Positions 1 through 8,250 of a stretch of 64,000 nucleotides of DNA are shown piece by piece (position 1 is the first letter of the stretch; each line of letters opens with the position of its first letter). The notes below the pieces were generated by a model that saw only the letters and a list, made by a program, of their open reading frames with translations, was not told where the DNA came from and did not search any database. A program made the position numbers and the translations under genes. Origin of the DNA: Pseudomonadota bacterium (GTDB lineage: Bacteria; Pseudomonadota; Alphaproteobacteria; Rhizobiales; Xanthobacteraceae); the NCBI GenBank assembly GCA_018242205.1, contig JAFECJ010000007.1:62001-126000 (forward strand). Reading direction: 5' to 3'.

Positions 1-33
1 CGATGTCTTGCTCGGCGAGGTGATCCGCGTGTC

Positions 34-225
34 TCAGGGAGCGTAGTTCAAATCTATTCGCTCACGATAACGCGAATGGATTTCATGATCGACTTTCGGC
101 TTGGCGATGACGGCCTTCTCGGAAGGCGGAAGGTCCTTGCATCGCCGGTAGCTCACCTCCATTTCGCCGGCGTTGCTAGTTGTGTTGATGTTGTTGCGGT
201 TTTCTGTTGCGATTTCTTGTGACAC
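34..225 (-). CDS. hypothetical 63-residue protein, doubtful
   Basis: This short minus-strand frame would start at a GTG at 223-225 and encode a charged, soluble peptide ending in RIDLNYAP. I recognise no family and see no signal peptide or membrane segment. It lies in the A+T-richer left edge of the window, and its GTG start is itself part of one GTGTCACAAG repeat. The two other copies of that repeat lie 70-90 bases upstream of the start, so they could be an operator for it. It could equally be the remnant of a larger gene or a chance frame. Confidence 0.3.
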   Translation of the reverse strand: MSQEIATENRNNINTTSNAGEMEVSYRRCKDLPPSEKAVIAKPKVDHEIHSRYRERIDLNYAP

Positions 226-317
226 TTCCGGTGTCCCATTCCAGCCTCTGCAACAGTCTGAAATCGTTCGCTTAATCCTCCTTTTTCTGATATCGGTGTC
301 ACAAGGAGTGTCACAAG
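216..317. repeat. three copies of GTGTCACAAG
   Basis: The decamer GTGTCACAAG occurs directly at 296-305 and 308-317, twelve bases apart (about one helical turn), and as its reverse complement at 216-225. Such spacing fits a regulator bound on one face of the DNA, upstream of the small minus-strand ORF. The function is inferred; no regulator gene is adjacent in this window. Confidence 0.45.
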
Positions 318-605
318 ATAAAATACCTAGGCAAAACCATTGATTGTAAACAGAAAATTCTCCATCGCTCCCATGATGGAAAGGGGCAGCGGAAGACGAT
401 TAACGAATTAAACCAAGTACTTCTGCTGATACAATCAAGAGGCGTCGTACTCACACGCCTTCTTCCTCGGCTGCCGATGTCTGTCTTGCTCCCCACCGGC
501 CAAACTTTAGAGAGCGGCATCGCCAGATAAGATCGAGCGCCAACGTTGGCATTCGCTCAGCTACCCACGATCAGGCCGGCTTGCCGAGATTTGGCATCGA
601 GGATA
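226..605. other. stretch without a supported gene
   Basis: This stretch is visibly A+T-richer than the rest of the window. Apart from the GTGTCACAAG copies I see no convincing gene. Frames on both strands across 311-520 are open, but neither translation has family resemblance or typical codon use. It may be the decayed edge of an inserted element or plain intergenic DNA downstream of the catabolic operon. Confidence 0.4.
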
Positions 606-1964
606 TCAGGCCGTTTTCCGCGGGCGGTTGTCCGCTTTGTCGAGCTCATTGAGGACCGCAGCGAGATCGCCGCCTCGAGCGTAATTTCGCAGATGGTCAA
701 AGACGACGTCCGTGCCGCGGCCCAGCGTCGTTTCAACAAGACCGACGAATTTTGCGCGGAGGTCGTCCCATTTCATCGGATTGCCGGGGTTGCCGAGCGC
801 CAGGGGCGTGTCGGTCGCGATAGTTGAGCCGTCCGACAGGGTGACGACGATCGAGGCCGCCGTTTTCTCCATCTCGGGCACGACATGGAGCGTCACGCGA
901 CCGACGAGATCGCGCAGCGCGGGGTCGCTCAGGCGTTCGGGCGAGAAGTCCGGCGCAGCCGCCATGTGACCGCCAAGCGCCAGCGCGGCACAATAGGCGG
1001 TGCTGAATTTGCCCTGCAAGGGAGTCTGTGGCTCCGGATTGCCGGCGAGCTGGACGGCCATCGGATGGACGTTCACCTGAACGCTGCCAATGGCGCGACC
1101 GGCGATCTGCGTGCGCGCCTTGCGTGCCGAGTCGATCACCGGATGTGTCAGCAGACACGATGCATAGGGCTTGAAGGTGTTGCGCAGGATCTCCCAGTCG
1201 TCGGCCGCGAAACTCATGGGGGCGATCCCCCGCGACCGATCCTGGATCACGGCCATCGAGAGGCCGGTGCCGGGCTCGATCAGGTCATGCGCGGCGACGA
1301 AGCCGGCCCTGGCGAGCTGCGCCGACAGCACGCCATTGAACGCGGCCTTGCCGGCGTGGAACGGCTTGCTCATGGTGCCGAACGAGCCGGTCAGGCCGGA
1401 AGCCTGGGTAGCTGCGGCACCGATGGCATTGAGCGCCTGCGGCGCGTCGAGTTCGTAAAGGGCGCCCGCGGCGGCGGCGGCGGCAAAGCAGCCGCAGAAG
1501 CCGGTCGAATGCAGGCTGCGAGTATTGAGCGCGTCACCGAAGTTGTCGGCGCCGATCCTCGCGCCGACCTCGAAGCCGGTGACGAAGCCGCACAGGATGT
1601 CAGCCGGCTTGGCTTTCTGCGCTGTGCCGACGGCGAGAGCCGCGGCCCAGGTGGGGCCGCTCAGATGGGCCAGCGAGCCGACATGGGTGTCGTCGAAGTC
1701 AAGGCAGTGCGCCATGGTGCCGTTGATCAGCGCGGCGTAGGTCTCGTCGGTTGGGGCGCCGAACAGCACGGCGGCGTCGCCCTTGCGTCCTCCGGCGACC
1801 TTGCGCACCACCTGTGCCGCACCTTCGTCGCGCGCGGCGATGGCGACACCGAACCAGTCGACCAGACACATGCGCGCCGCCTCGAGCACAGGCTCCGGGA
1901 TCGCGCCGCGGCTGGTGCCTGCGATATAGGCGCTGACGGCGTCGGCGTTCGGCGTGCGAGACAT
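606..1964 (-). CDS. MmgE/PrpD family protein (first of two)
   Basis: A 452-residue member of the MmgE/PrpD family, which includes 2-methylcitrate dehydratase, cis-aconitate decarboxylase and iminodisuccinate epimerase. These are cytosolic cofactor-free enzymes acting on small polycarboxylates. Family hallmarks are visible: HCLDFDDTH near residue 85, HSTGFCG near 150 and KPFHAGKAA near 200. The ATG at 1962-1964 is chosen because a GGGAG ribosome site precedes it and because it clears the upstream gene, whose stop lies 13 bases away. A longer frame to 2030 would overlap that gene. It is the last gene of the minus-strand operon. A second family member sits in the divergent arm at 24107. The exact reaction cannot be told. 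Confidence 0.88.
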   Translation of the reverse strand: MSRTPNADAVSAYIAGTSRGAIPEPVLEAARMCLVDWFGVAIAARDEGAAQVVRKVAGGRKGDAAVLFGAPTDETYAALINGTMAHCLDFDDTHVGSLAHLSGPTWAAALAVGTAQKAKPADILCGFVTGFEVGARIGADNFGDALNTRSLHSTGFCGCFAAAAAAGALYELDAPQALNAIGAAATQASGLTGSFGTMSKPFHAGKAAFNGVLSAQLARAGFVAAHDLIEPGTGLSMAVIQDRSRGIAPMSFAADDWEILRNTFKPYASCLLTHPVIDSARKARTQIAGRAIGSVQVNVHPMAVQLAGNPEPQTPLQGKFSTAYCAALALGGHMAAAPDFSPERLSDPALRDLVGRVTLHVVPEMEKTAASIVVTLSDGSTIATDTPLALGNPGNPMKWDDLRAKFVGLVETTLGRGTDVVFDHLRNYARGGDLAAVLNELDKADNRPRKTA

Positions 1965-1977
1965 GGCTGGCTCCCGG

Positions 1978-3201
1978 TCAGCTTCCGATGATGTTGTCGC
2001 TGCGCAGGCCGGTGCGCTCGGCGTCACCAAAGCCGAGTTCGCTCAGGATGGCGTCGTTGTCGGCGCCCAGCGCCGGGGCAACGGAACGCTGCGTATCGGT
2101 CAAGCCACTGACACCGAGCGGATTGGCGATCTGCGGAATGCGGCCTTCGAGAGGATGCTCAACCCATTCGATCAGCTTGCGGTCGCGGACGTGCACATCC
2201 TCGAGCGCCTCGTCGGCGCTGTTGACAGGCGAAATGGGAATGTCGGCAGCGAGCATCTTCTCTATCAGGATGTCGCGCGGCATCGAGCCACAATAATCCT
2301 GAATCGCCTTGCGATAAATCGCGGCGCGCTCGCCATGGCTACTGTGGCGGTCGCTGTGGGACTCGTCGCCGGACACCAGGTCGGGCCGGCCGATCAGATC
2401 GCAGAATGACTTCCAGATGCGGGCTTCGAGCAGCGAGACCGCAACAGCGCGCCCATTCTGCGCGGTGTAGATCGAATAGCGCGGGTTTCCACCCCAGACC
2501 TCCATGGCCTGGGCGCCGCGGTTACCGGCAATATGCGCCATGCCGGAGGTCAGCACGATATTGCACATGCTGAACAGGCTATCGAACATCGAGGTGTCGA
2601 TGTAGCAGGGCATGCTGGTGTCGCGCCGGCGGTTCAGCGCAGCAAGAATGCCAATGGTCGCGTAAGCGGCGGCGGCATAGTCGCCGGCCTGGAAGCCCGG
2701 CACGGTGGCGGCGCCACCGTTCGCGGCCGCGGCGATCAAACCGGTGGCAGCCTGGACGACGAGGTCATGGCCGGGGATTCCGGCATAGGCGCCTGTCTGG
2801 CCGAAGCCGGTGATCGAGCAATAGATGATGTCCGGTTTCAGCTTGCGCGCCGTGTCGTAGTCGATGCCCAGCTTGGCGGGCACGCCACGCCGGAACGACT
2901 CGATGACGATATCGGCCCGGGCGATGAGACGATGGGCAACCTCGCGGCCCCGCGGCTTCGACAGGTCGAGCGACAGGCTGCGTTTGTTGCGGTTGACGCT
3001 GTTGAAATAGACGCTGCTCTCGCGATAGCTCGGCGGATTGTGCCGGGCGACATCGCCCGCGCCGGGCTGCTCGACCTTGATGACCTCGGCGCCGAGATCG
3101 CCCAGCATCTGGGTGCACCAGGGCCCCGGCAGAAGGCGGCTGAAATCAACCACACGCACGCCGGCGAGCGGAAGGCGCGTTTCGGTTCTGGATTGAGCCA
3201 T
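1978..3201 (-). CDS. CaiB/BaiF family CoA-transferase, single domain
   Basis: A 407-residue class III CoA-transferase of normal single-domain length. The N-terminal LAGVRVVDFSRLLPGP and GAEVIKVE motifs mark the first Rossmann half. Asp146 in PGHDLVVQA matches the catalytic aspartate that forms an aspartyl-CoA anhydride in formyl-CoA transferase. Alpha-methylacyl-CoA racemase shares this fold and an Asp here, so racemase activity cannot be excluded. It lies between an enoyl-CoA hydratase-like gene (23 bases upstream) and the MmgE/PrpD gene in the minus operon. This is the only CaiB gene on the minus arm; four more lie on the plus arm. Confidence 0.9.
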   Translation of the reverse strand: MAQSRTETRLPLAGVRVVDFSRLLPGPWCTQMLGDLGAEVIKVEQPGAGDVARHNPPSYRESSVYFNSVNRNKRSLSLDLSKPRGREVAHRLIARADIVIESFRRGVPAKLGIDYDTARKLKPDIIYCSITGFGQTGAYAGIPGHDLVVQAATGLIAAAANGGAATVPGFQAGDYAAAAYATIGILAALNRRRDTSMPCYIDTSMFDSLFSMCNIVLTSGMAHIAGNRGAQAMEVWGGNPRYSIYTAQNGRAVAVSLLEARIWKSFCDLIGRPDLVSGDESHSDRHSSHGERAAIYRKAIQDYCGSMPRDILIEKMLAADIPISPVNSADEALEDVHVRDRKLIEWVEHPLEGRIPQIANPLGVSGLTDTQRSVAPALGADNDAILSELGFGDAERTGLRSDNIIGS

Positions 3202-3224
3202 GTCGTGTCGCTTTCGTCGCGGTC

Positions 3225-4007
3225 TTACTTGCCCTGGAAATTGGCCTGGCGCTTTTCGAGGAACGCTGAAATGCCTTCCTTGCGGTCCTGCGAGCTGTAG
3301 ATGGTCGAGACGAGGAACGCCTCGAATTCGAGCGAGGAGGCGAGATCCATCTGTAGGCCGCGATAGACGACGCGCTTGATGAAAGCGAGGCTCAGCGGCG
3401 CGCGGTTCTCGTAGACCTTGATCATCTTCTTGGCTTCGGCCACCGCCTGGCCCTTGGCAACCTTGCGGTTGATGAGGCCGATGCGGTGCGCCTCGGTGGC
3501 GTCGATCGGGTCGGCCGAGAACATGATCTCGATGGCCTTGGAGGGGCCGACCAGACGGGCGAGGCGCTGCGTGCCGCCGGCGCCTGCGACGGTGCCGATC
3601 TTGGCGCTGGTGATGGCGAAGGTCGAATCCTCAGCCGCGATGCGGATGTCGCAAGCCATGGCGAATTCGCAGCCGCCGGTCATGCAGAAGCCTTCAATGG
3701 CGGCGAACACCGGCTTGGTCAGGTTTTCGTAGACATCGCAAAGCCGGTGCCAGCGCTTGAAATAGGCGAGACCGTCGGCGGCGCCCTTGATCGCCAGTGC
3801 ATCGTTGAGGTCGGCGCCGGCCGAGAAATATTCCATGCCGCCTGTGAGGATGATGCCAAACACGTCTGGCATCGCATCGGCTTCCTGGCCGGCCGCGATC
3901 AGTTCGTCCATGGTCTCGACGCTGATGGCGTTGCGCCGCTCGGGGCGATTGAAGGTGATGATGAAGGCGGCGCCGTCGCGGCTGGTCTTGATGTTCTTGT
4001 AGGTCAC
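3225..4007 (-). CDS. enoyl-CoA hydratase/isomerase family protein
   Basis: A 260-residue crotonase-fold protein. The oxyanion-hole segments (SAGADLND near residue 65, TGGCEFAMACD near 112) and the GAGGTQRLARLVG segment are clear. Glu114 aligns with the first catalytic glutamate of rat enoyl-CoA hydratase, but the second (FGQPE in rat) reads FAITS here, so it is Ser134. Simple syn-hydration is therefore uncertain; isomerase, hydrolase or lyase chemistry is possible. The GTG at 4005-4007 is chosen because AAAGGA lies about nine bases upstream and the product MTYKNIK has normal family length. A longer frame to 4112 would run into the upstream hydrolase gene. Operon context points to degradation of a CoA ester. 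Confidence 0.88.
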   Translation of the reverse strand: MTYKNIKTSRDGAAFIITFNRPERRNAISVETMDELIAAGQEADAMPDVFGIILTGGMEYFSAGADLNDALAIKGAADGLAYFKRWHRLCDVYENLTKPVFAAIEGFCMTGGCEFAMACDIRIAAEDSTFAITSAKIGTVAGAGGTQRLARLVGPSKAIEIMFSADPIDATEAHRIGLINRKVAKGQAVAEAKKMIKVYENRAPLSLAFIKRVVYRGLQMDLASSLEFEAFLVSTIYSSQDRKEGISAFLEKRQANFQGK

Positions 4008-4035
4008 GTCGTGGATCCTTTGTCGTTGAGTTCGT

Positions 4036-4842
4036 TTAATTTCTGCGAAGGAAATTGAGCAGCAGCGCGTTGACCGCGTCCGCCGCTTCATACTGGACCC
4101 AGTGGCCGGCACCGGGAACGATGGTCAGTTCAAGATCGGGCCGGACGGCCTGGCAGTCGGCGGCGCGCGCCTGCGGGCTGGGATAGGCGACGGCGTCGTT
4201 GGCGCCCCACACCATCGCCAGCGGGCAGGTCATTGCCGCGATATCGCCGATCAGCGTCGGCCGCAGACTGACCTTGAGGCTGTTGAAGCGGCCCCGTGCA
4301 ATGTTGCGGCACTGGATGTCGACGGTTTCCTCGCTGACGCTGGCAGGATCGTGCAGCATCATCGCAAGGAGATTGTGCCGGATCACGGCGCGGTAACGCG
4401 GATCGGTTTCGATCGCTTCCGGTGCCGGCTTGAGATCGAGCACGCGGCCCTTGGCTTCGCCGAAACCGCCGGGGCTGAGCAGCGCCAGTCTGCGGCATTG
4501 GTCGCCCAGCTGGCGGGCGACATGCGCGGCCACCGCGCCGCCGAACGAAAAGCCGACGACAGAGGCGAAACGGTCGCCGATCAGGTGGCGGATGCCGGCT
4601 GTCACAAGCGACAGATAGCGGTCGGCGTCGATGTCGCGCGATACGTCAGGTGAATCGCCAAAGCCGGGCAGGTCGAGTGCGATCACGCGATGCTCACGCG
4701 CCAGCGGCCCGATATTGCGAGCCCAGTGCGTATGCGAACCGCGTCCGCCATGAATGAGGATGACGTCATCGCCGGCGCCTGCAATGTGCGCTGCCATCGG
4801 CATGTCGGTCGTCACGGTACGCATCGTCACGTTGACTTTCAA
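4036..4842 (-). CDS. alpha/beta-fold hydrolase
   Basis: A 268-residue alpha/beta hydrolase. The oxyanion HGGRGSHTHW segment is near residue 31, the nucleophile elbow GFSFGG near 97, the acid in GANDAV near 217 and the catalytic histidine in GAGHWVQ near 247. It resembles C-C hydrolases of meta-cleavage pathways and small esterases or thioesterases, and sequence alone does not separate these. The gene overlaps the end of the upstream ABC ATPase gene by four bases (4839-4842), so it is translationally coupled to the importer. The natural inference is that it acts early on the imported compound or releases CoA from an intermediate. Confidence 0.85.
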   Translation of the reverse strand: MKVNVTMRTVTTDMPMAAHIAGAGDDVILIHGGRGSHTHWARNIGPLAREHRVIALDLPGFGDSPDVSRDIDADRYLSLVTAGIRHLIGDRFASVVGFSFGGAVAAHVARQLGDQCRRLALLSPGGFGEAKGRVLDLKPAPEAIETDPRYRAVIRHNLLAMMLHDPASVSEETVDIQCRNIARGRFNSLKVSLRPTLIGDIAAMTCPLAMVWGANDAVAYPSPQARAADCQAVRPDLELTIVPGAGHWVQYEAADAVNALLLNFLRRN

Positions 4843-5576
4843 CTTTCGGCGGCGAGGGCTTCGAGTGGTTTGCCGAGATAGGATTCGATCACTTCGGGAT
4901 GCGAAATGACGTCACCCGGGTTGCCCTGGAACAGTTCCTGGCCGAAGTTCAGCACGAAGACGTGTTGCGCCAGCGCGATGATGACGTGAACCAGGTGCTC
5001 GATCATCAGGATGGTCACGCCCTTGGCATGAATGCGCTGCAGGAGATTCATCAGGTCGTCGATGTCGGACTGCGGCGAGCCGGCCATCACCTCGTCGAGC
5101 AGCAGGAGGCGCGGCTGCGTCGCCAGCGCGCGGGCGAGCTCCAGCTTTTTCTTCGCACCGAGCGTCAGCGCACCGGCCATCACGTCGGCCTGGTGGGCGA
5201 TGTCCACCATTTCGAGGGCTTCCATGGCGCGGTCGCGCGCCTTCCGGATGGTGATGCCCTCGCGCGAGAACAGCGCGCCGGTCATGGCGTTGTCGAGCAC
5301 GCTCATCTCCGGGAAGGGCTGCACCACCTGGAAGGTGCGGGCGATGCCGAGGCGGCAGATCTCATACGGCGCCTTGCCGTCGATGCGCTCGCCTTCGAAC
5401 GTGATCTTGCCCTGACTCGGCCGGAAATAGCCGGTGATCACATTGAGGAGCGTCGTCTTGCCGGCGCCATTAGGGCCGATGACACCCAGCAACTGGTTCT
5501 TCTTCACCGTAAGCGACAGGTCGTTGATCGCCAGCAGGCCGCCGAAGCGCTTGGTGACATGTTCGATCTCAAGCAT
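4839..5576 (-). CDS. branched-chain amino acid-type ABC transporter ATPase (LivG-like)
   Basis: A 245-residue ATPase of the HAAT/Liv importer class. Walker A is GPNGAGKTT near residue 34. The signature region LTLGAKKKLELARAL has GA where GQ is usual, and Walker B is LLLLDEVMAG, with Val in place of the usual Pro after DE. The C-terminal IESYLG is typical of LivG proteins. It lies 15 bases after the LivF-like gene. It should energise uptake together with the other ATPase and the two permeases. In catabolic clusters such importers often carry aromatic or aliphatic acids rather than amino acids. Confidence 0.93.
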   Translation of the reverse strand: MLEIEHVTKRFGGLLAINDLSLTVKKNQLLGVIGPNGAGKTTLLNVITGYFRPSQGKITFEGERIDGKAPYEICRLGIARTFQVVQPFPEMSVLDNAMTGALFSREGITIRKARDRAMEALEMVDIAHQADVMAGALTLGAKKKLELARALATQPRLLLLDEVMAGSPQSDIDDLMNLLQRIHAKGVTILMIEHLVHVIIALAQHVFVLNFGQELFQGNPGDVISHPEVIESYLGKPLEALAAES

Positions 5577-5591
5577 GGCTGTCTCCCGGCG

Positions 5592-6326
5592 CTACGCGGT
5601 CGCTACCGGCTGGTGCGAACCCAGGAAGGAGCTCTGCAGCGCGCCGGATTTGGTCAGTTCGGTGATCGTGCCGCTGGCTGTTACGCGGCCCATGGAGATG
5701 GCGTAGCCGCGGCTCGCCACGGCGAAGGCGGCCTGTGCGTTTTGCTCGACCAGCAGAATGCTGATGCCGCTCCTTGCAACCTGGCCGATGGCGCCGAATA
5801 GGATCTGCACCATCTTCGGCGACAGGCCGAGCGATGGTTCATCGAGCAGCAGCATGGTCGGCTTGCTCATCAGGGCGCGGCCGACCGCGAGCATCTGTTG
5901 CTCGCCGCCGGACATCAGGCCGGCCTTCTGCTCGCGCCGTTCCGCCAACTTCGGGAACAGCGAGTAGACGCTGTCCAGCGTCTGCTTGCGATCCGGGCGG
6001 GAGCGTTTGCAGAACGAGCCGAGGAACAGGTTTTCCTCGACGGAAATGTTCGGGAACACCTGACGTCCTTCCGGGCACAGCGCGATGCCGAGATCGACGC
6101 GCCTGTGCGGTTCGACGGCCAGCAGGTCACGGCCGGCGAAGGTGATCTTGCCGCCGAACGGCCGGATCAGACCGGTGAGGGCGCGCATGGTCGTCGTCTT
6201 GCCGGAGCCGTTGGCGCCTAGCAGGGCGACAACTTCGCCCTCATTGACCGACAGGCTGATGTCCTGGAGGACGATCGAGTCCTCATAGCCCGCACGCAGG
6301 CCTTCCACGTTGAGCAAAGTCGTCAT
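5592..6326 (-). CDS. branched-chain amino acid-type ABC transporter ATPase (LivF-like)
   Basis: A 244-residue ATPase with Walker A GANGSGKTT, signature MSGGEQQMLAVGRAL, Walker B MLLLDEPSLGLSP and a switch histidine region after ILLVEQNA, all canonical for LivF. The ATG at 6324-6326 is chosen because it overlaps the permease stop codon by four bases (ATGA coupling) and gives the normal family N-terminus MTTLLNVEGL. The longer frame to 6401 would sit inside the permease gene. It pairs with the LivG-like subunit downstream. Confidence 0.94.
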   Translation of the reverse strand: MTTLLNVEGLRAGYEDSIVLQDISLSVNEGEVVALLGANGSGKTTTMRALTGLIRPFGGKITFAGRDLLAVEPHRRVDLGIALCPEGRQVFPNISVEENLFLGSFCKRSRPDRKQTLDSVYSLFPKLAERREQKAGLMSGGEQQMLAVGRALMSKPTMLLLDEPSLGLSPKMVQILFGAIGQVARSGISILLVEQNAQAAFAVASRGYAISMGRVTASGTITELTKSGALQSSFLGSHQPVATA

Positions 6327-7291
6327 AGCGGAGCCGCCTTCGTCGTCCCGACCTTGGCGCCGACAGCGCCGCGGGAACGGTATTGAACCCAGGTGTTCCA
6401 AGTGCCGACAATACCTTTCGGCATGTACAGGATGGAGAAGACCAGGATCAGGCCATAGACCAGGAGGCTGACGCCTTGCTCACCGAGCAGAGTTCGTGTC
6501 GCCTCAGACAGCCCGATGGTGGCGAAGGCGCCGATGATGGGCCCGGCGAGCGTATGGATGCCGCCGAGGATCGGCGCGATCTGCGCCAGAATGGTGACGT
6601 GAAGGTCGAAACCGATCATCGGATCGAGGAAGCCGCTATACCAGATGTTCACGCCGCCCGCGAGTGAGGCCATGGCGCCCGACAGGCTGAGCACGGCGAT
6701 GCGGAAGCGAAGCGGATTGATGCCCAGCATTTCCGACGCGCTCTCGTTGTTGCGCATGGCGCGGCAGGCGTAGTGAAACGGCGTCAGCGAGATCAGGTAG
6801 GCGATGGCAGCGCAGGCCACGGCGCACAGCGCCGTCACCATGGCGACCGTTTCCGTCGTCGGGCGCAACGCCTGATCGACGAACACGCCGGCGCCGCCGC
6901 CGGTGAAATCCGGCGTCATGACCGCGACGACCCGCAAGCCTTCCGACAGGGCGAGCATGGCGATGGCGAAGAAGATACCTTTCAGGCGGCCGGTGATGAC
7001 CGCGATCGCCGCCGCCGACACCGCGCCGACGATCATGGCGGGGACAAGCGAAGCGAAGAACGGCCAGCCCAGCTTGTTGGCGACCAGCAGGGCCGCGTAG
7101 CTGCCGAGACCCCAGAACGCCGAGTGGCCGAGCGAGATAAGGCCGGCATTGGCGGCGAGATTCCAACTGATCGCCAGCATCACGAGGCTGCCGATGCGAA
7201 GGATCATGTTGTTGACGATCGGCGGCGCCACCAGCGGCAGCAGAATCGCGGCGATGGCCAGCAGGGCGTAGAGAACAATCCGGAGCTTCAT
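6323..7291 (-). CDS. branched-chain amino acid-type ABC transporter permease (LivM-like)
   Basis: A 322-residue polytopic inner-membrane protein with about nine hydrophobic segments. It has the LivM landmarks NAGLISLGHSAFWGLGSYAA near residue 48 and the EAA-like cytoplasmic loop ACRAMRNNESASEMLGIN. Its start overlaps the LivH-like stop by one base and its stop overlaps the LivF-like start by four, so the three genes are tightly coupled. It forms the translocation pore with the LivH-like subunit. Confidence 0.94.
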   Translation of the reverse strand: MKLRIVLYALLAIAAILLPLVAPPIVNNMILRIGSLVMLAISWNLAANAGLISLGHSAFWGLGSYAALLVANKLGWPFFASLVPAMIVGAVSAAAIAVITGRLKGIFFAIAMLALSEGLRVVAVMTPDFTGGGAGVFVDQALRPTTETVAMVTALCAVACAAIAYLISLTPFHYACRAMRNNESASEMLGINPLRFRIAVLSLSGAMASLAGGVNIWYSGFLDPMIGFDLHVTILAQIAPILGGIHTLAGPIIGAFATIGLSEATRTLLGEQGVSLLVYGLILVFSILYMPKGIVGTWNTWVQYRSRGAVGAKVGTTKAAPL

Positions 7292-8169
7292 CAGTGCACC
7301 GCTACGGCTTGTCCGAGGATGCCCTTCGGACGGATGATAAGGACGAAAAGGAGCACGATGAAAGCCACGCCTTCGGCCCAGCCGTTGCCCTCGGGCACGT
7401 AGTAGCTCACCCAGGTCTCGGCGAAGGCGAGCGCGAAGGCGCCGATGATGGTGCCGGCCACGCTGCCGAGGCCGCCGAGGACGACGATGGCGAAGGCCTT
7501 GACCAGCATGTGGAAGCCCATGAAGGGCGTAATGGTCAGCAGGAACGAACTGATCGCCCCGGTCGCGGCGCCGAGCGCGGCATTGATGCCGAAGGACAGC
7601 ATGTACATGCGGGACACGTTGATCCCCATCAGCGTCGCGGCCTGGCCGTTTTCAGCCACGGCGCGGGTGGCGCGGCCGAGTTCGCTGAAGCGCAGCCAGC
7701 AGAACAGCGCGACGATCAGGATGGCCGCGACGATGAAGGCGATGATGCGGCCGTGTGGCACCAGCAGCAGGTCGAATTCGTAGGCCGTGAGTGAATAGGG
7801 CGTTGCGACGGAACGCGCGTCGCCGGTCCACAGGATCGCGGCGACGTTCTGCAAGGCCAGGCTGAGCCCGAACAGCAGCAGGATCTGGTTGATATGCGGC
7901 GCGTTCAGGACTTTTTCGATCAATGCCTTGAACAGGACCGCAGCGGTCACGGCAACGACGATGGAAACGAGAGGCAATGACAACAGCGGGTCGACGCCGA
8001 GCAGGACGGACGCGAAATACGCGCCGTAAGCGCCGAACATGATCATCTCGCCATGCGCGAAGTTGATGATGCGGGTCACGCCGAAGCCGAGCGAAAGTCC
8101 GATGGACATCAGGCTGTAGAGTCCGCCGAGCAGCAGCGAATCGACGATACATTGCCAGAAAAGGGACAT
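7291..8169 (-). CDS. branched-chain amino acid-type ABC transporter permease (LivH-like)
   Basis: A 292-residue polytopic membrane protein. LivH features are GGLYSLMSIGLSLGFGVTR at the N-terminus, INFAHGEMIMFGAY, and the coupling loop RATRAVAENGQAATLMGIN. The ATG at 8167-8169 has GGAG about eleven bases upstream. The preceding 81 bases separate it from the binding-protein gene and carry a strong hairpin, a layout often used to make more binding protein than permease. Confidence 0.94.
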   Translation of the reverse strand: MSLFWQCIVDSLLLGGLYSLMSIGLSLGFGVTRIINFAHGEMIMFGAYGAYFASVLLGVDPLLSLPLVSIVVAVTAAVLFKALIEKVLNAPHINQILLLFGLSLALQNVAAILWTGDARSVATPYSLTAYEFDLLLVPHGRIIAFIVAAILIVALFCWLRFSELGRATRAVAENGQAATLMGINVSRMYMLSFGINAALGAATGAISSFLLTITPFMGFHMLVKAFAIVVLGGLGSVAGTIIGAFALAFAETWVSYYVPEGNGWAEGVAFIVLLFVLIIRPKGILGQAVAVH

Positions 8170-8208
8170 GGAAAATCAACTCCGGAAAATAGGCGCCAGC
8201 CCGGACGG

Positions 8209-8238
8209 ACCGGCCCGCGGCGTTTGCCGCAGGCCGGT
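8209..8238 (-). promoter_or_regulatory. intercistronic hairpin between binding-protein and permease genes
   Basis: On the transcript the arms ACCGGCCTGCGGC and GCCGCGGGCCGGT can pair over 13 positions, including one G-U wobble, around a four-base AAAC loop. No U-tract follows, so it is not a classic terminator. Hairpins at this place in importer operons commonly protect the upstream message or reduce downstream expression. That role is inferred here. Confidence 0.55.
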
Positions 8239-8250
8239 GGAAGTGACGGA

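Noticed and set aside
311..520. 69-residue minus-strand frame, also open on the plus strand
   Set aside because: Neither translation resembles a known protein, there is no ribosome site, and the A+T-rich context makes chance openness likely.
885..1991. 368-residue plus-strand open frame
   Set aside because: It is antisense to the MmgE/PrpD gene and its translation has no family resemblance.
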